A stretch of 64,000 nucleotides of DNA from Rostratula benghalensis (GCA_013399305.1 VXAI01000096.1:1232961-1296960), one strand, 5' to 3'. Counted from the first letter of the stretch, positions 48,701 through 57,539 are shown. Notes: generated by a model from the letters alone, not told the origin. Program-made: numbers and translations.

Positions 48701-50665
48701 GTACATCACAATGAAGTCTGCAAGACCTTCAATTATGGCTAACCTAAAGGTTTCTCACTCTGAAACTGAGATACATTTCAATCTGATTTTAATATCAGTT
48801 AATCTTTTCCATCTATACCAGATGCAAGGCCATGAATAAATAAAGACAGGTTGGAATTTCAGCAGCTGAGAAAGACTGTGACAAGAATGAAAGTTGTCTT
48901 TTCCCCTCATAATGCAGGAGAGCATCACCACCAACAACCCTGGCCACTGTCTAGTTCCTGCAGGTGGAGAGCCAGTATGTAAAAACCAGAAAGACAAAGG
49001 GCAATCTCCAAAAACCACTAAAAATCATCAAGTGGAAAAAGTGACACCAGCCAAAGAACATGAAGGGAATGTTCCAGTAGTGGCTGGGACTGGTCTAACT
49101 CAAAGCACATCAGGAAACAGTATGAGAGGGTACAACAAAACCAATGTGCTTATGCTTACATGGGTAGCATTTCCTGGAAACTATCTTTGAACCCAGCAAG
49201 CAAAGCTCTCCAGTTATTGCTGACTTTTCACAGCCACCTGTCCTCAAACCAGGCACAAAAAGGATTCTCAGAAGAACAGCTCTTGAGTAATTTCAAAACC
49301 CTCCCTTAGCTATTCCAAAAGCACATAGAGAAGACTATGGGACCTCTAATATTTTTGAGGAAGACGCAGAAATTCCGTAAAGGTTTTAGTATAGAGGGAT
49401 GTGCTATCAGAGTCTGAACACCCCATCACTCACCATGATTACATCTCCTTACAATTCTTCTCAGCTGCTCAATACCTCTTCTCTTTCTCACACTACCTGA
49501 CAGAAATTGGCAGTCTCTAGTAGCAGAGGGAACTGCATTTACATGTGCATGGAGACATCCTCCATGTGCATGCTTCTTTTTCTTGCTTATTTGAGGATAT
49601 AACATTGACAACAGCTTGAGTGATTTGCTGTAATTAATAATCAAAAAGCATATTTCAGCATCATGAAGCAGATGATAGCATTCTGCTAAAAACACTGTAG
49701 ATTAAAATAATGTTTAACATTTCTTCACTAACACTAACAGCAATTAGACTTCTATAAAGTAAAGGTACAAAAACTACCACTAGTGAATTGTCCTATGAGA
49801 AGAGCTGCTTGTTGTACAAGTACCAAAGGCAAGTAATACTCAGGTAAGATCCTAATCCAATTGTTTACACTGCTAACTACAAATTAAAATTACTTAATAC
49901 TAACTATACCAACACTATAGGACCACCTCAAGGAAAAGGAACAAACCATGGCAGGCAAGTCAGAAAACCCCCCTAAGAGTTTACAACCCCAGAGCTGTTT
50001 CAGAAAGCTGTTATTATTCCCAGCAATTCCAGACCAACAATTTTTTCAGCCTGGTGTTTCAAGGTGAACCAAAACGCGAGCTAATTGATCATAGAATACC
50101 ACTCTGCAGCCTGTTAGGAGTTGATATCCCAAACCCATCAACTCAGAAAACCAGGAAAGATTACAATGGCAGCAAATAGCTTCAGTCAGATCACTTTTTA
50201 AACCAACAGTACAACTTTGCTTAAGTATTAAGAACAAAATGAACATAACAACAGAACAAGATAATAATATTAACCAGCCTGACAAACAAATGCTTTAAAA
50301 TAGTAGTGTTAAAGCCACTGGGCTTTTCATAAGCCCACCCCATACTGATGCAACAAAGAGGAAAGACACAGCTTCTTAAAAAGACAGTTACTAAGGTGGA
50401 TGAGATTTTGTTCTCCTTTAAGCAAATGCTACACCTTGCTTTTGAAACAGCGCAATAACAAACATAAGCCCCGTAGCCAGACTCTAGCCCACAGTCATTG
50501 AAATTTGAGTTTCTCCCTGCGTACAGCAGACAGCATCAGACCCCTGCACCATGACATTCGCTGTACTCATCTTCCTTCCATCTCACTTGCCAAGTTTTTT
50601 GAGAATCATTAGCCAGGGAGCTCAGCTGGACTCTTACCTGCGTCATGCTGCTGTTCTCCATTCAT
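18597..50665 (-). CDS. SFMBT1: SFMBT1 gene (split CDS, 20 coding exons): Scm-like with four MBT domains 1
   Basis: SFMBT1 is a nuclear chromatin reader and transcriptional corepressor related to Drosophila dSfmbt. In mammals it associates with PhoRC/YY1-type Polycomb and LSD1-CoREST complexes. The 20 exons listed below join with GT-AG borders and consistent phase into 868 codons plus stop, against 866 residues in human as I recall it. One extra base in exon 18 must be discounted. Domains by rough residue number: MBT1 22-122, MBT2 129-235, MBT3 243-351, MBT4 356-458, SLED 500-612, basic NLS-like region 642-682, acidic Ser-rich linker 698-779, SAM 790-862. The N-terminus [14 protein letters not shown], the SLED and SAM sequences and the STIMATE neighbour point to SFMBT1 rather than SFMBT2. 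As written, the frame breaks at about residue 714 and the SAM domain is lost. That is most likely a sequence error. Confidence 0.96.
18738..19619 (-). other. SFMBT1: SFMBT1 intron 19
   Basis: An 882-base intron with GT-AG borders. I see only AT-rich tracts and no conserved frame. Confidence 0.9.
19620..19748 (-). CDS. SFMBT1: SFMBT1 coding exon 19 (SAM N-terminal half)
   Basis: 129 bases, residues 780-822, phase 0 at both ends. It encodes the start of the SAM domain, with the conserved [15 protein letters not shown] helix and the ARIFLDQ segment that continues into exon 20. Removing this exon alone would keep the frame but destroy the SAM fold. Acceptor CTAG and donor GTACAG are both clear. 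Confidence 0.97.
19749..20261 (-). other. SFMBT1: SFMBT1 intron 18
   Basis: A 513-base intron, GT-AG. Nothing else recognised. Confidence 0.9.
20262..20508 (-). CDS. SFMBT1: SFMBT1 coding exon 18 (acidic/Ser linker), carries a +1 frameshift as written
   Basis: Encodes the acidic and Ser-rich linker before the SAM domain, residues 698-779 when the frame is kept. It begins [16 protein letters not shown] and ends [16 protein letters not shown], both close to the vertebrate family. The exon is 247 bases, although its neighbours require a multiple of three. The upstream part reads well in one frame up to 20461 and the downstream part reads well in the next. The break lies in the T run at 20460-20462, which is AAA on the minus strand. 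Read literally, translation ends four codons later at a TGA. The linker is probably a disordered, phosphorylated region. Confidence 0.9.
20460..20462 (-). other. SFMBT1: Putative 1-base insertion (frameshift site) in SFMBT1 exon 18
   Basis: The minus strand reads GATGAAGAAATCTCTGACTG. The family reading (Glu-Glu-Ser-Leu) requires only two A after the second GAAG. With three A the frame becomes Glu-Glu-Ile-Ser-Asp-stop. The total coding length, 3 x 869 + 1, independently shows exactly one surplus base. Either a consensus error or a real null allele would explain it. Confidence 0.85.
20509..20705 (-). other. SFMBT1: SFMBT1 intron 17 with A20 (minus-strand T20) tract
   Basis: A 197-base intron. 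The homopolymer at 20524-20543 forms an unusually long uninterrupted polypyrimidine tract just before the exon 18 acceptor. It is also a hard template for sequencing, and lies about 60 bases from the suspected indel. Confidence 0.9.
20706..20884 (-). CDS. SFMBT1: SFMBT1 coding exon 17 (basic NLS-like region)
   Basis: Residues 638-697. Contains a KRIGRPPGG motif at 647-655, which resembles an AT-hook core (GRP), followed by a strongly basic cluster [11 protein letters not shown] at 664-674 and KKKR at about 680. These are probable nuclear localisation or DNA-contact elements. It ends [11 protein letters not shown], well conserved. It begins with two bases that complete a split Thr codon and ends in phase 0. 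Confidence 0.97.
20885..21639 (-). other. SFMBT1: SFMBT1 intron 16
   Basis: A 755-base intron with GT-AG borders. AT-rich, with no other feature recognised. Confidence 0.9.
21640..21815 (-). CDS. SFMBT1: SFMBT1 coding exon 16 (SLED C-terminal part)
   Basis: Residues 579-637, from [14 protein letters not shown] to SVLTKTKY. This is the C-terminal half of the SLED (Scm-like embedded) domain and a Cys-rich segment ([17 protein letters not shown]) shared by the Scm/SFMBT family. Related Scm-family SLED domains bind DNA. A canonical GTGAGT donor lies after the first base of a Thr codon. Confidence 0.97.
21816..23490 (-). other. SFMBT1: SFMBT1 intron 15
   Basis: A 1675-base intron. The plus-strand frame at 22075-22332 has no family signature. 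Nothing else recognised. Confidence 0.9.
23491..23600 (-). CDS. SFMBT1: SFMBT1 coding exon 15 (SLED middle part)
   Basis: 110 bases, residues 543-578 plus two bases. Encodes [20 protein letters not shown] and a more divergent stretch, [16 protein letters not shown]. This is the central helix and loop of the SLED domain. The loop seems to evolve faster than the flanks. Confidence 0.96.
23601..25360 (-). other. SFMBT1: SFMBT1 intron 14
   Basis: A 1760-base intron. AT-rich, with no repeat or conserved frame that I can recognise. Confidence 0.9.
25361..25500 (-). CDS. SFMBT1: SFMBT1 coding exon 14 (SLED N-terminal part)
   Basis: Residues 496-542. Contains [19 protein letters not shown] and [16 protein letters not shown], the most recognisable signature of the SLED domain in Scm-like proteins. 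It begins with two bases of a split Val codon and ends in phase 0 at a GTGAGG donor. Confidence 0.97.
25501..26940 (-). other. SFMBT1: SFMBT1 intron 13
   Basis: A 1440-base AT-rich intron. No other feature recognised. Confidence 0.9.
26941..27005 (-). CDS. SFMBT1: SFMBT1 coding exon 13 (linker)
   Basis: A short 65-base exon, residues 474-495, reading [19 protein letters not shown]. It forms part of the flexible linker between MBT4 and SLED and matches the human SRTVHEGLRNQELNS segment closely. Together with exon 12 it makes a 108-base in-frame unit. Confidence 0.95.
27006..28266 (-). other. SFMBT1: SFMBT1 intron 12
   Basis: A 1261-base intron. No other feature recognised. Confidence 0.9.
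28267..28309 (-). CDS. SFMBT1: SFMBT1 coding exon 12 (43-base small exon, linker)
   Basis: Too short to stand out as an open frame. Residues 460-473 read [14 protein letters not shown], matching the family's [10 protein letters not shown] motif. The acceptor (TTTCAG) and a strong GTAAGT donor flank it, and the phase (2 bases in, 2 bases out) fits both neighbours. Confidence 0.94.
28310..29736 (-). other. SFMBT1: SFMBT1 intron 11
   Basis: A 1427-base intron. The plus-strand frame at 29259-29489 shows no signature. Nothing else recognised. Confidence 0.9.
29737..29850 (-). CDS. SFMBT1: SFMBT1 coding exon 11 (MBT4 C-terminal part)
   Basis: Residues 422-459. Carries the MBT end signature [18 protein letters not shown], with the conserved GW at 443-444. 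This is the fourth MBT repeat; in human SFMBT1 the MBT repeats bind histone tails. It ends after the first base of a Val codon. Confidence 0.97.
29851..30548 (-). other. SFMBT1: SFMBT1 intron 10
   Basis: A 698-base intron. No other feature recognised. Confidence 0.9.
30549..30678 (-). CDS. SFMBT1: SFMBT1 coding exon 10 (MBT4 core)
   Basis: Residues 379-421 plus one base. Contains [20 protein letters not shown], the MBT core strand motif [12 protein letters not shown], and [16 protein letters not shown]. The N-terminal residues LTSSDHG are less conserved. Acceptor CTTAG and donor GTAACC are visible. Confidence 0.97.
30679..32116 (-). other. SFMBT1: SFMBT1 intron 9
   Basis: A 1438-base AT-rich intron. 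No other feature recognised. Confidence 0.9.
32117..32199 (-). CDS. SFMBT1: SFMBT1 coding exon 9 (MBT4 N-terminal part)
   Basis: 83 bases, residues 351-378. Reads [20 protein letters not shown], then [16 protein letters not shown] is the typical helix that opens an MBT repeat. It completes a Gly codon split with exon 8 and ends in phase 0. Confidence 0.96.
32200..34072 (-). other. SFMBT1: SFMBT1 intron 8
   Basis: A 1873-base intron. It contains an A/C-rich low-complexity tract at about 33032-33090, and no other feature that I can recognise. Confidence 0.9.
33032..33090. repeat. A-rich (CAA/AAAC) low-complexity tract
   Basis: Imperfect CAA/AAAC repeats within intron 8. Confidence 0.85.
34073..34223 (-). 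CDS. SFMBT1: SFMBT1 coding exon 8 (MBT3 C-terminal part)
   Basis: 151 bases, residues 301-350 plus one base. Contains [14 protein letters not shown] and the repeat end signature [20 protein letters not shown], with IFPVQW at 333-338. Phase 0 in, phase 1 out. Confidence 0.97.
34224..34984 (-). other. SFMBT1: SFMBT1 intron 7
   Basis: A 761-base intron. No other feature recognised. Confidence 0.9.
34985..35086 (-). CDS. SFMBT1: SFMBT1 coding exon 7 (MBT3 core)
   Basis: 102 bases, exactly 34 codons (residues 267-300), phase 0 at both ends. Reads [20 protein letters not shown] and [11 protein letters not shown], the core strands of the third MBT repeat. Loss of this exon alone would be in frame but would break the repeat. 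Confidence 0.97.
35087..36178 (-). other. SFMBT1: SFMBT1 intron 6
   Basis: A 1092-base intron. Near its 5' end, at 36010-36062 on the plus strand, lies an A/C-rich low-complexity tract that is G/T-rich on the coding strand. Confidence 0.9.
36179..36276 (-). CDS. SFMBT1: SFMBT1 coding exon 6 (MBT3 N-terminal helix, acidic linker)
   Basis: 98 bases, residues 234-266. Reads [20 protein letters not shown], then [21 protein letters not shown] opens the third MBT repeat, and the Glu run is a feature also seen in human. It has few start codons and is recognised by homology and by splice borders (acceptor CTCAAG, donor GTAAAG). Confidence 0.95.
36277..37303 (-). other. SFMBT1: SFMBT1 intron 5
   Basis: A 1027-base intron. 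Chance frames only. Confidence 0.9.
37304..37550 (-). CDS. SFMBT1: SFMBT1 coding exon 5 (MBT2)
   Basis: 247 bases, residues 152-233 plus one base. Contains [31 protein letters not shown] and [20 protein letters not shown], the core and end signature of the second MBT repeat (W208, GW 220-221). Mutual packing of the MBT repeats is typical for the family. Confidence 0.98.
37551..37714 (-). other. SFMBT1: SFMBT1 intron 4
   Basis: A 164-base intron with GT-AG borders, the shortest in the gene. Confidence 0.92.
37715..37803 (-). CDS. SFMBT1: SFMBT1 coding exon 4 (MBT1-MBT2 linker and MBT2 helix)
   Basis: 89 bases, residues 122-151. Reads [20 protein letters not shown], then [15 protein letters not shown] and the following helix open MBT2. 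The human counterpart has a similar ACSPPVPLLEG end. Donor GGGGTAAG; phase 2 in, 0 out. Confidence 0.95.
37804..38241 (-). other. SFMBT1: SFMBT1 intron 3
   Basis: A 438-base intron. No other feature recognised. Confidence 0.92.
38242..38482 (-). CDS. SFMBT1: SFMBT1 coding exon 3 (MBT1)
   Basis: 241 bases, residues 42-121 plus one base. Contains [43 protein letters not shown] at 94-98 and [10 protein letters not shown] from 106. It is the core of the first MBT repeat and the most conserved exon in the gene by eye. The open frame runs a little past the real donor. Confidence 0.98.
41170..41999 (+). mobile_element. CR1 LINE, 5'-truncated 3' end
   Basis: About 830 bases with the typical CR1 course. 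It opens with a GGCTGGAGAGGTGGGCCCAG-like start, followed by GTTCAACAAGAGCAAGTGCAG and the segment GGTTGCCCAGGGAGGTGG. It ends CCATTCTATGATTCTA, the diagnostic CR1 tail. CR1 is the dominant retrotransposon of birds and is common in other sauropsids. The copy is truncated at its 5' end, with its reverse-transcriptase frame long decayed, and is inactive. It lies in intron 2 opposite to SFMBT1. The open frames within it (such as 41422-41934 on the plus strand) are remnants or chance. Confidence 0.93.
43183..43229 (+). repeat. Local triplication of TTTAAGTCTCCT
   Basis: Three copies of TTTAAGTCTCCT at 43183-43194, 43198-43209 and 43218-43229. The outer two are preceded by TTTGCTGA. This looks like slippage-type local duplication. 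Confidence 0.85.
43992..44040. repeat. (TAA)n imperfect microsatellite
   Basis: AATAAT/TAAA-type low-complexity repeat about 160 bases downstream (in gene sense) of the exon 2 donor. Confidence 0.9.
44200..44294 (-). CDS. SFMBT1: SFMBT1 coding exon 2 (N-terminus, start of MBT1)
   Basis: 95 bases, residues 10-41. Reads [20 protein letters not shown], then [19 protein letters not shown] is the helix that opens the first MBT repeat and matches human SWEDYLEETGSTAVPYGSFKH. Acceptor CCAG, canonical GTGAGT donor, phase 1 in, 0 out. Confidence 0.96.
44295..50637 (-). other. SFMBT1: SFMBT1 intron 1 (first intron within the CDS)
   Basis: A 6343-base intron, the longest between coding exons. Mostly AT-rich unique-looking sequence, with no transposon or conserved exon that I recognise. 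Confidence 0.9.
50638..50665 (-). CDS. SFMBT1: SFMBT1 coding exon 1 (start codon)
   Basis: Only 28 coding bases. ATG at 50665-50663, reading MNGEQQHDA, then one base of the next Asp codon and a GTAAGAG donor. The N-terminus matches human MNGEQQLDADAGS. The Kozak context is adequate (G at -3). It is far too short for open-frame detection and was found by homology and phase with exon 2. Confidence 0.94.
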
Positions 50666-50796
50666 CTCCACAGTAGCCCAGTGGTTTTTTTTCGAGCAGC
50701 CAGAAGCAGGGGAATCTGAGGCTGTCACAGTTTGGTGGTCATGAGTTGCCTCCCGCCTTCGATTCTACTGGCAGCCAGAACATTCAAGACGGGATC
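50666..50796 (-). other. SFMBT1: SFMBT1 5' UTR part of the first coding exon
   Basis: Between the start codon and a good acceptor (TTTTTTTCAG, AG at 50798-50797) lie 131 bases of leader. The acceptor implies at least one upstream non-coding exon, which I could not identify. The leader contains two short uORFs, listed separately. Confidence 0.65.
50725..50783 (-). promoter_or_regulatory. SFMBT1: Overlapping uORF pair in SFMBT1 leader
   Basis: uORF1 starts with ATG at 50783 and has 14 codons, stopping at TGA 50741-50739. uORF2 starts at 50742 within that stop (ATGA overlap), has 5 codons and stops at 50727-50725. That stop is 59 bases before the SFMBT1 ATG. Both uAUGs have weak context. Such leaders can lower or condition translation; here the effect is only inferred. 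Confidence 0.6.
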
Positions 50797-51500
50797 CTGA
50801 AAAAAATCTGATAAGAAAATCTTTATTGGATTTTAACTACTTTAAGATACATTAAAAACATTACTCCGTCAATAAGCCAACAAATTTAAAGCAGACAAGA
50901 GCACCTCACTGTGCTTATGTATGTTTAGCTTTTCCACACCCCTCACCTGCAGACCAAACTGATTCTAGAAAAATAAAGAAATTCCCCAGCTCGCTCAATT
51001 ATATAGCTAACTTTCAACATCCCTTCAGCACCCCAACAAATCCACCCCTCTCAAAAGCTCCTTCAACCCTTTGCAAGGCTAAAGAAGCAGGGAACTAACC
51101 AAGCCATGACTTAGGAACAAGACAAAACAAGAATCCAGCTTCTTTGTTACCTGGACCAATGAAAACATCTAAACTCCAGAAAGCCAAACTGACACTGGCA
51201 AAGCAAGAGTACAATAAGGCTTGCAAAATGTCTGCTCAGGCTGTGGGTTTCTAATATTTTAGCCATTTGCTTTCCACATGCCTTCAGGTGATTTGCAACT
51301 CTGATCTTGAATGACTGCAAGACAAGTTTAAATATATGTATACACTTTCAACTTACTAGATTCTTAACAGTTCAACCAAGGAGCTGTGACTGTCCCTATG
51401 ACAGGAGCAGCGTCTTTAGGCTTCCATGGTCCTCATGAAAAGCAAATGAATGAAGGCATGCCTCAACCATTAAGACACAGAGAACTTGGAAAGAAAAACT

Positions 51501-51512
51501 GGGGGGGGGGGG
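51501..51512 (+). repeat. Poly-G tract (12)
   Basis: A run of 12 G in the upstream SFMBT1 region. It is a G-quadruplex-poor single run and prone to length error. Confidence 0.9.
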
Positions 51513-54500
51513 AACCCCAAAACTTTCCCAAAGTATGACAAATCCCCTTTGTGGAGGATTTCCATGGCTTAATTGTAAAATGCTGTGTAGCAGGCTGCAA
51601 ATGTCCTGAGCCATGTCTGTGCAACATCCAGGCTTGGGAGCTGGCAACACCATACGGGCCAGGCCAAACTCCAGCTACGCTTCAGCTGAAAGTGAGATGC
51701 CAAAGTTGTATTGTAGACTGAGCTACAGTTTTTGGCACGAATTTTAGGGAACTGCAGAGCAAAGCACTGAAAAGCCTGGCTGAAATCTTCTGTACACAGC
51801 ACTAGAGGCTTCATTCACACACAAACAAAACAACAAATTTAAACAGAATTGAAGAAATATCCACCAACAGTGCTCAGTGGTGTAGGAAGTTCTTAAGCAA
51901 AATCAAAAAGGCAACAAACTTTAAAAATTTTCATTACATGTGAGAAGAAAAATGTTTAAGAGTAGCAAGAGGTATCATTAAGAGGTCCTATTGAATGGTA
52001 GCTTAATGCCACAAAAATGTACTGTGTAAAATATATTAATACAGTTTTATTCATTACAGCTTCAGGAATACATCTGGAAGGGAACTCAGCTGCCAATTTC
52101 TGATACACTGCTTTTACCCTACTCCTCTCCAGCTCAGAAAGACTGTGCTCAGCATATACCTACAAGGTCACAAGTTAACTCCCCACACAGCTCTGTCTCT
52201 GTGAGAAAGTCATGGAGAAATTAAGCAGAGCTACCAATACCTATCAATTTCCCCTGGTTTCCTTACGTACTTCTTCCCTGCTCTCAGGACAAAGCAGTGC
52301 AGGGTGAGCTACTGCAACCTTTCTGAAGCCTTTTCTCCTGGAGACACACTGACAGGGCTAAGCTTCCATTTATCCTATCCTTTATGAAGGAATGCTGGAA
52401 GATGATGTCACTGGCAGCCTGCAGGATGCTTGGCACATAGTGAAGAACTAACCAACAAAATACTTTTTAATCATCAATCAAAATATTTCTTGGTAGTGGC
52501 CTATCGTACGTCTGTAAGCTGTCACACTGCTGAGCCAAAGCAAAGGCAATGCTGTGAAAAAACGCCGAGCGAAGCATCTACTGAAACAAATCTGGGGATG
52601 TGCCACTGCTTTCTAATACAGTAGCCCTGGCAAAGAACCCTCAGAATTTAATTGCAATTAGGATATTTTCAGTTTATGGGATCCAGTTTGCAATTAACTT
52701 CTATACCTAAACTAGGTGATGTAAAACTAACTTCATCTTTTTCACCAACAATGAATTATTCAAGACACCGCTCTATCCCCCCAACAAACTAAAATCAAAC
52801 ACCAAAGAGGCTGTTTATTTAAAAGATGCCAAATACTGGCAGCTCCTGTTGAAGCTGATTGATATTCTGCCCAAGTCAAGTTGGGTAGTTATTCAGGATT
52901 TCATAAGCAGCTCTGGTGTTTTATGTACACAAAATTGAGAGTACTTGTAATTAGCACCCGCCATGGCTGATGCTTACAGTCTGGCACCCCAAAGATTGTC
53001 TTTTGAAAAATCTCAAGGGGAGGGGAGCACAAGTGCTGCTGGAACACAGCTGATTTGGAAGTACTTTGGACTCTTCAGTCTCACTTCTGCATTTCAAACC
53101 TCCTTTCAGCACATGAAATATTCAGATGTTAGCAACTGGAGGCAGCATTAAAAACAGTTACAGTTCATTAAAGCCAGATGGCTCACTTGAATATGAAAAG
53201 AAATCAAACATAAGTTGGATGTTGAATTAAAGTAAATCAGCTGGTGTCTGAGGCTCAATATTATTTTAAAACAAAGGCGCATGAGACAATGGGGACATGA
53301 GACACCCCTACGCACTGGGGAAGAAGCTACAGAAAGGATCAGGTTTCAGCAAATTCCTTCATGCAACGGCATCCAGTAAAATCTATTTCAAAACCCTTCG
53401 TCTACCGTATCGGGCTTCACTCTGTGCAGGCAGGCAGAAAACCTGTTGCAGAGGTCTCTCAGAGCAGGGAGGAGGTTCTTTGCCCCTGGAAACCTGCAAC
53501 TCTGTCACCGAAGACTGAGATACACCAAGATAGGAAGGTAAAGGTCCTTTTTGTTACTCTTGGACCATACCCTGGAGGTGGGAGGAGAGGGGGCACATGT
53601 CCTCCTGGTCCCTATGCCCATTCACACTTACTCCCGTGCTTTTTCGCTTCAAGGAAACACTAATTATGTGTTCCCTGTAGGGGGAGAAGGCACATGCACC
53701 TCATTTAAAGACTCTTTGTAACGAATTCTTTATTGTAGGACTCACAGGTATGGTGTAAACAGTGCCCTGTTCAGCACATCTGCTACTTAGGTCCAGCGTT
53801 CACCATGAAGATTCTTGTTTGCATTTCAGAAAGAAAAACTATTCAGGACAAAAGCACCCCTCTGCTCCAAATTTCTGTCTGAAAAACATTCAGAAAGACA
53901 ATGTGAAATACAAGCCAGGTACAGACGAGCACCCAGCAGCAGCAACCCTTTCCCCGTGTACAGTTATAAATAGGAACCACCACTTGTCCCTCTGCTTCCG
54001 TGTGCATTTTAACTCCATGACCCTTCCAGTGAATATTCCCAGTTCATCTTACTAACGCACAAGCTCATCACAAAAACTTTTCTGTAGTTAAGACCTAGAA
54101 CTCTTATGACAAAGTAGGGTGGAAAGAGAGACTTTTCCTGCACAGGAAGGAGACTGCACCAGCACTACATGCCAATGGGCCCGATCCTGCTGCTGCAGCA
54201 GCCAGAGCTCTGAAATGCAGGGCATGGCCCCTCTCAACCCTTGCTCCTGGAGCTACCACACAAACTGCAATTACAACCAGCTCCACACGCTCACTTGCCC
54301 TCCGTTTTCATCATTACTGTAGAAATAAGCAATTTCCACAAAAACAACTTCAAGCTTTTTTTTTTTTAAACCTTTTTCCTAATCTAACCCCACTACAATC
54401 AATCATGACTACAGGCATGAGCTGCCCCTTTTGCTACAAGGTGAGACAGTGGCTCCAAGGGAGCACGTTCAAATCAAGCTTTGTATGTGACTGGATAATT

Positions 54501-54756
54501 GCAGGCCACCCACTTTATCAACATATAAGCAGGTCTAAGCTAGCTAAAGGGCAGTTGTGTGAGGTCTCTTACCCTAGGAGATAAGCCAGGAGGCCAGCAG
54601 GCCTTTGGAGCACGCATTTGCACCCTCTCCAAGGCCAAAGAGAGTCCACTCTGCCTGACTGAGCCTCTGCCAACTCATCACTGACAGGAGAAAGTCAAAA
54701 AATGGAAAGGACTCTTTAGGGTGACAACTTAAGTTCAATCCCACAAGAATTTATTT

Positions 54757-54786
54757 TAAAAATAAATAAATACATAAATAAATAAC
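54757..54786. repeat. (AATA)n microsatellite
   Basis: Imperfect AAATA/AATA tetranucleotide repeat with one interrupting TACA. Confidence 0.9.
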
Positions 54787-57539
54787 ACAACATAAACTAT
54801 TCAGGTAGGAGCCAACCTTATTTTAGGTCCACTTACAATGTTTGATTCCTCAAACATTTTTATAAAATCACTTACAGGTATGTGGGTGAGTTTTATATCA
54901 CAGTAGTTTGGAGTACCATTACTTAGGATTTTCAGCACAAAAAAAATACAATATCCAGTAAGAACATTTCTCAGTTGAAACCAAAATGAACCGTGCTGCA
55001 GAAAATGAGCTTTTACGTGTGCAAGTTTCATTCCCTTTTTTGTAGCAATGCACTCGCAGTATGGAAACACCCAAACCCCCATACTATGGCTCAATACATT
55101 TTCTTAAAACAGCCATATCCTTTGGGGGGGAAACATCAGAGACTCTGGCTAGAGACTGCTGCCAGCTCAGTGGAAGGACACAGCTGATGCCCTGCCATAG
55201 CAAATCAGCAACCCTCTCCATCAGGGTCCAACGGCAGATTATTTGCCTCTTTTGAGCAAATCTCACCCTTGAAATCAGGGCTGAGAGAGGCAAAAGCAAA
55301 CAAATATTCAGAAAGGCATTCAGTGTAAGGAATCTTTAGTACCTGTGATGGTAAGGAACTGTTTGAAATTCACACATCAGCAAATGCCTGTATGACCACT
55401 GCTCCCAGACGTGGATAAGCAACTCGCCAAAGCCCCTCAAAGCTGCACTGCCAAGGAGCGTGCACAGCGGTGATGCTTTGCTCACTCCTCTCCCCACTCC
55501 AGGATTTTTAACTCCATTCACACCCTGTAAGAGCAGGGCAGGCACAAAACCAACCTGGGTCTAACCTGTCCCATGAAGTTTGCATCTCACTTTGCATGTC
55601 TTGTGGTTCAACAACCACATCAACACTTCTCTAAGCGGCCATTAAGTGTTCCTCCATGCCCCCAGCACCAGAAGGACAGTACACAGCTGGCAGACAGGAT
55701 ACTCAAACTCTTTTCTCGGGAAGCAGAGCATTACACACACCTAGTTCTACACCCTCCCCCTGACAATTTCCTCGCTGGAGCCCTGGGCAGAGGTCCTGCT
55801 TCTCCAAGAACGGGTCTCCAGAGTCCCACACTTCAAGCAAGCTCCTAGTTCTCTATGGCTTTTAGAGTCAAAACAGGGTTTAAGTCCTTTCTTGCAATTT
55901 TGTCTTCTCTTATTTAGTCTCTTAACAGTTGGAAGCCCAGATAACACTTAAAATATTTTCTAACTTTCAGTTGTACAAACCTAGTACTTCACAAGTATAT
56001 GCCTTCCTAGTGTGTGACCCTCCATAAACGAAAGACAATGTGGAAGACTTCTCACAATCTCCAGTTTATGCTGGAATCCCAAATTTTCCAGCCATTTTAA
56101 TTGTTGTTTTGTGATGAGCAAAAACCAATTTCAGTGGTTTCTGCAGGCAAGAAAACTACCTGCCACACAGCCCTTGGCCCAGCACTGTTGGTGCATTCCA
56201 AATGTTTCCAAGACAGCCCTGCAAGACCCAGGAAGTAGACAACAGAGAGGCAAAATAAAGTTTGATGCTTCTATAACAAAGTAATAAAACCACTATTTGT
56301 TAAAGGCACAACTGCTGAAGGAATTGTCCTGTCCAACTTGATCTGAGTTGCAGTTCTTTAAAGCATTGATGGTACACACGTGTATGGAACAGTGGGTCTG
56401 TAAACAGGAGCTTATTTGATTGGATTTCTCAAAGGTAAACAGATGGTTGAATTTCCTTTTACTGTAGGTATGAGCATCAACATTTTATTTAGACCATCTT
56501 GATAGCATATTGGGTGCTCCAAAACAAAAGCAAAACCTTCCTATATTACTCCTATCTTTAAAAAAATAAATAGGGGGGTAGTGATATTTCCACATTTTTT
56601 GCTGTTGCTAGACCAACTCTTACCAAATCTAGTCTGAGGTTACCACCTCTAACCCCCTCTCTAACCTCTCTCCTACAGTCAAATCATATTATTTTTTTCT
56701 CTTGTAACAGGTCACAGGTGTACTGTTCTGGTGACCAACCCTTCTTCAGCAGCTCTGGCTGCAGACTTCACCTTACATAGTTACGTTCTGTCCAAGGGCC
56801 ACAGTAGTAATCACCAACCAAGTGTCCTTCATCAGAAATTGTTATTTCATCAAAAGCAGTCAAGATTTCTGAAATTTCAATCCCTGTAATCCCTCTCTAC
56901 CAAGTCTCTACTCTTGTCAACTGTCCTCTGTCCTTACAAGGACAAACATTGTGTTCGTCTTAACACTCAACTCCTGCTCTTTGCAGAGGAAGCTTTCCTG
57001 GAGACACAGCCCAGGATTCCTGCAACCCCTTTCATCTTTTTGCCTGCCAAGAGCATGCTTGAGTATTCTTATCTGAACTGCTTCTGTAAGGCCCTCAAGA
57101 ACAAAACCCATTGAACATGGAGATTATATATGCATATATATGCAAATAGAAATGACTATCACCAGAGTTAGATTAATTATTGAAATTTACTGTATTCCTC
57201 TATCACACCTGCACCGCAATCTCTGCTTCCTGACCAGTACTCAAAACAGTTCCACCCTTCCATTCCCCTGCTACCTCCATTAAATCCATTTTAGCAGAAC
57301 AGAACTCCCAAGTTGTTTATCCCTCCCCATTGCAACAGCAACACTGAGACTCCTCAAGAGAACTGCATTTTAAGAATGCACCTTATTTTCTTACATTTCC
57401 AAAGAAATTCTCAGAAAACACAGAAGGGGCAAAGGATCTGCCGTGGAGATTCCAGAACGTAATCAGCAATAGCAACCCAGGCTTGCAGGAAGTTGTGTGG
57501 CTCAGGAGCACGATTCACACCTTCCACGTGAAAGGACCT

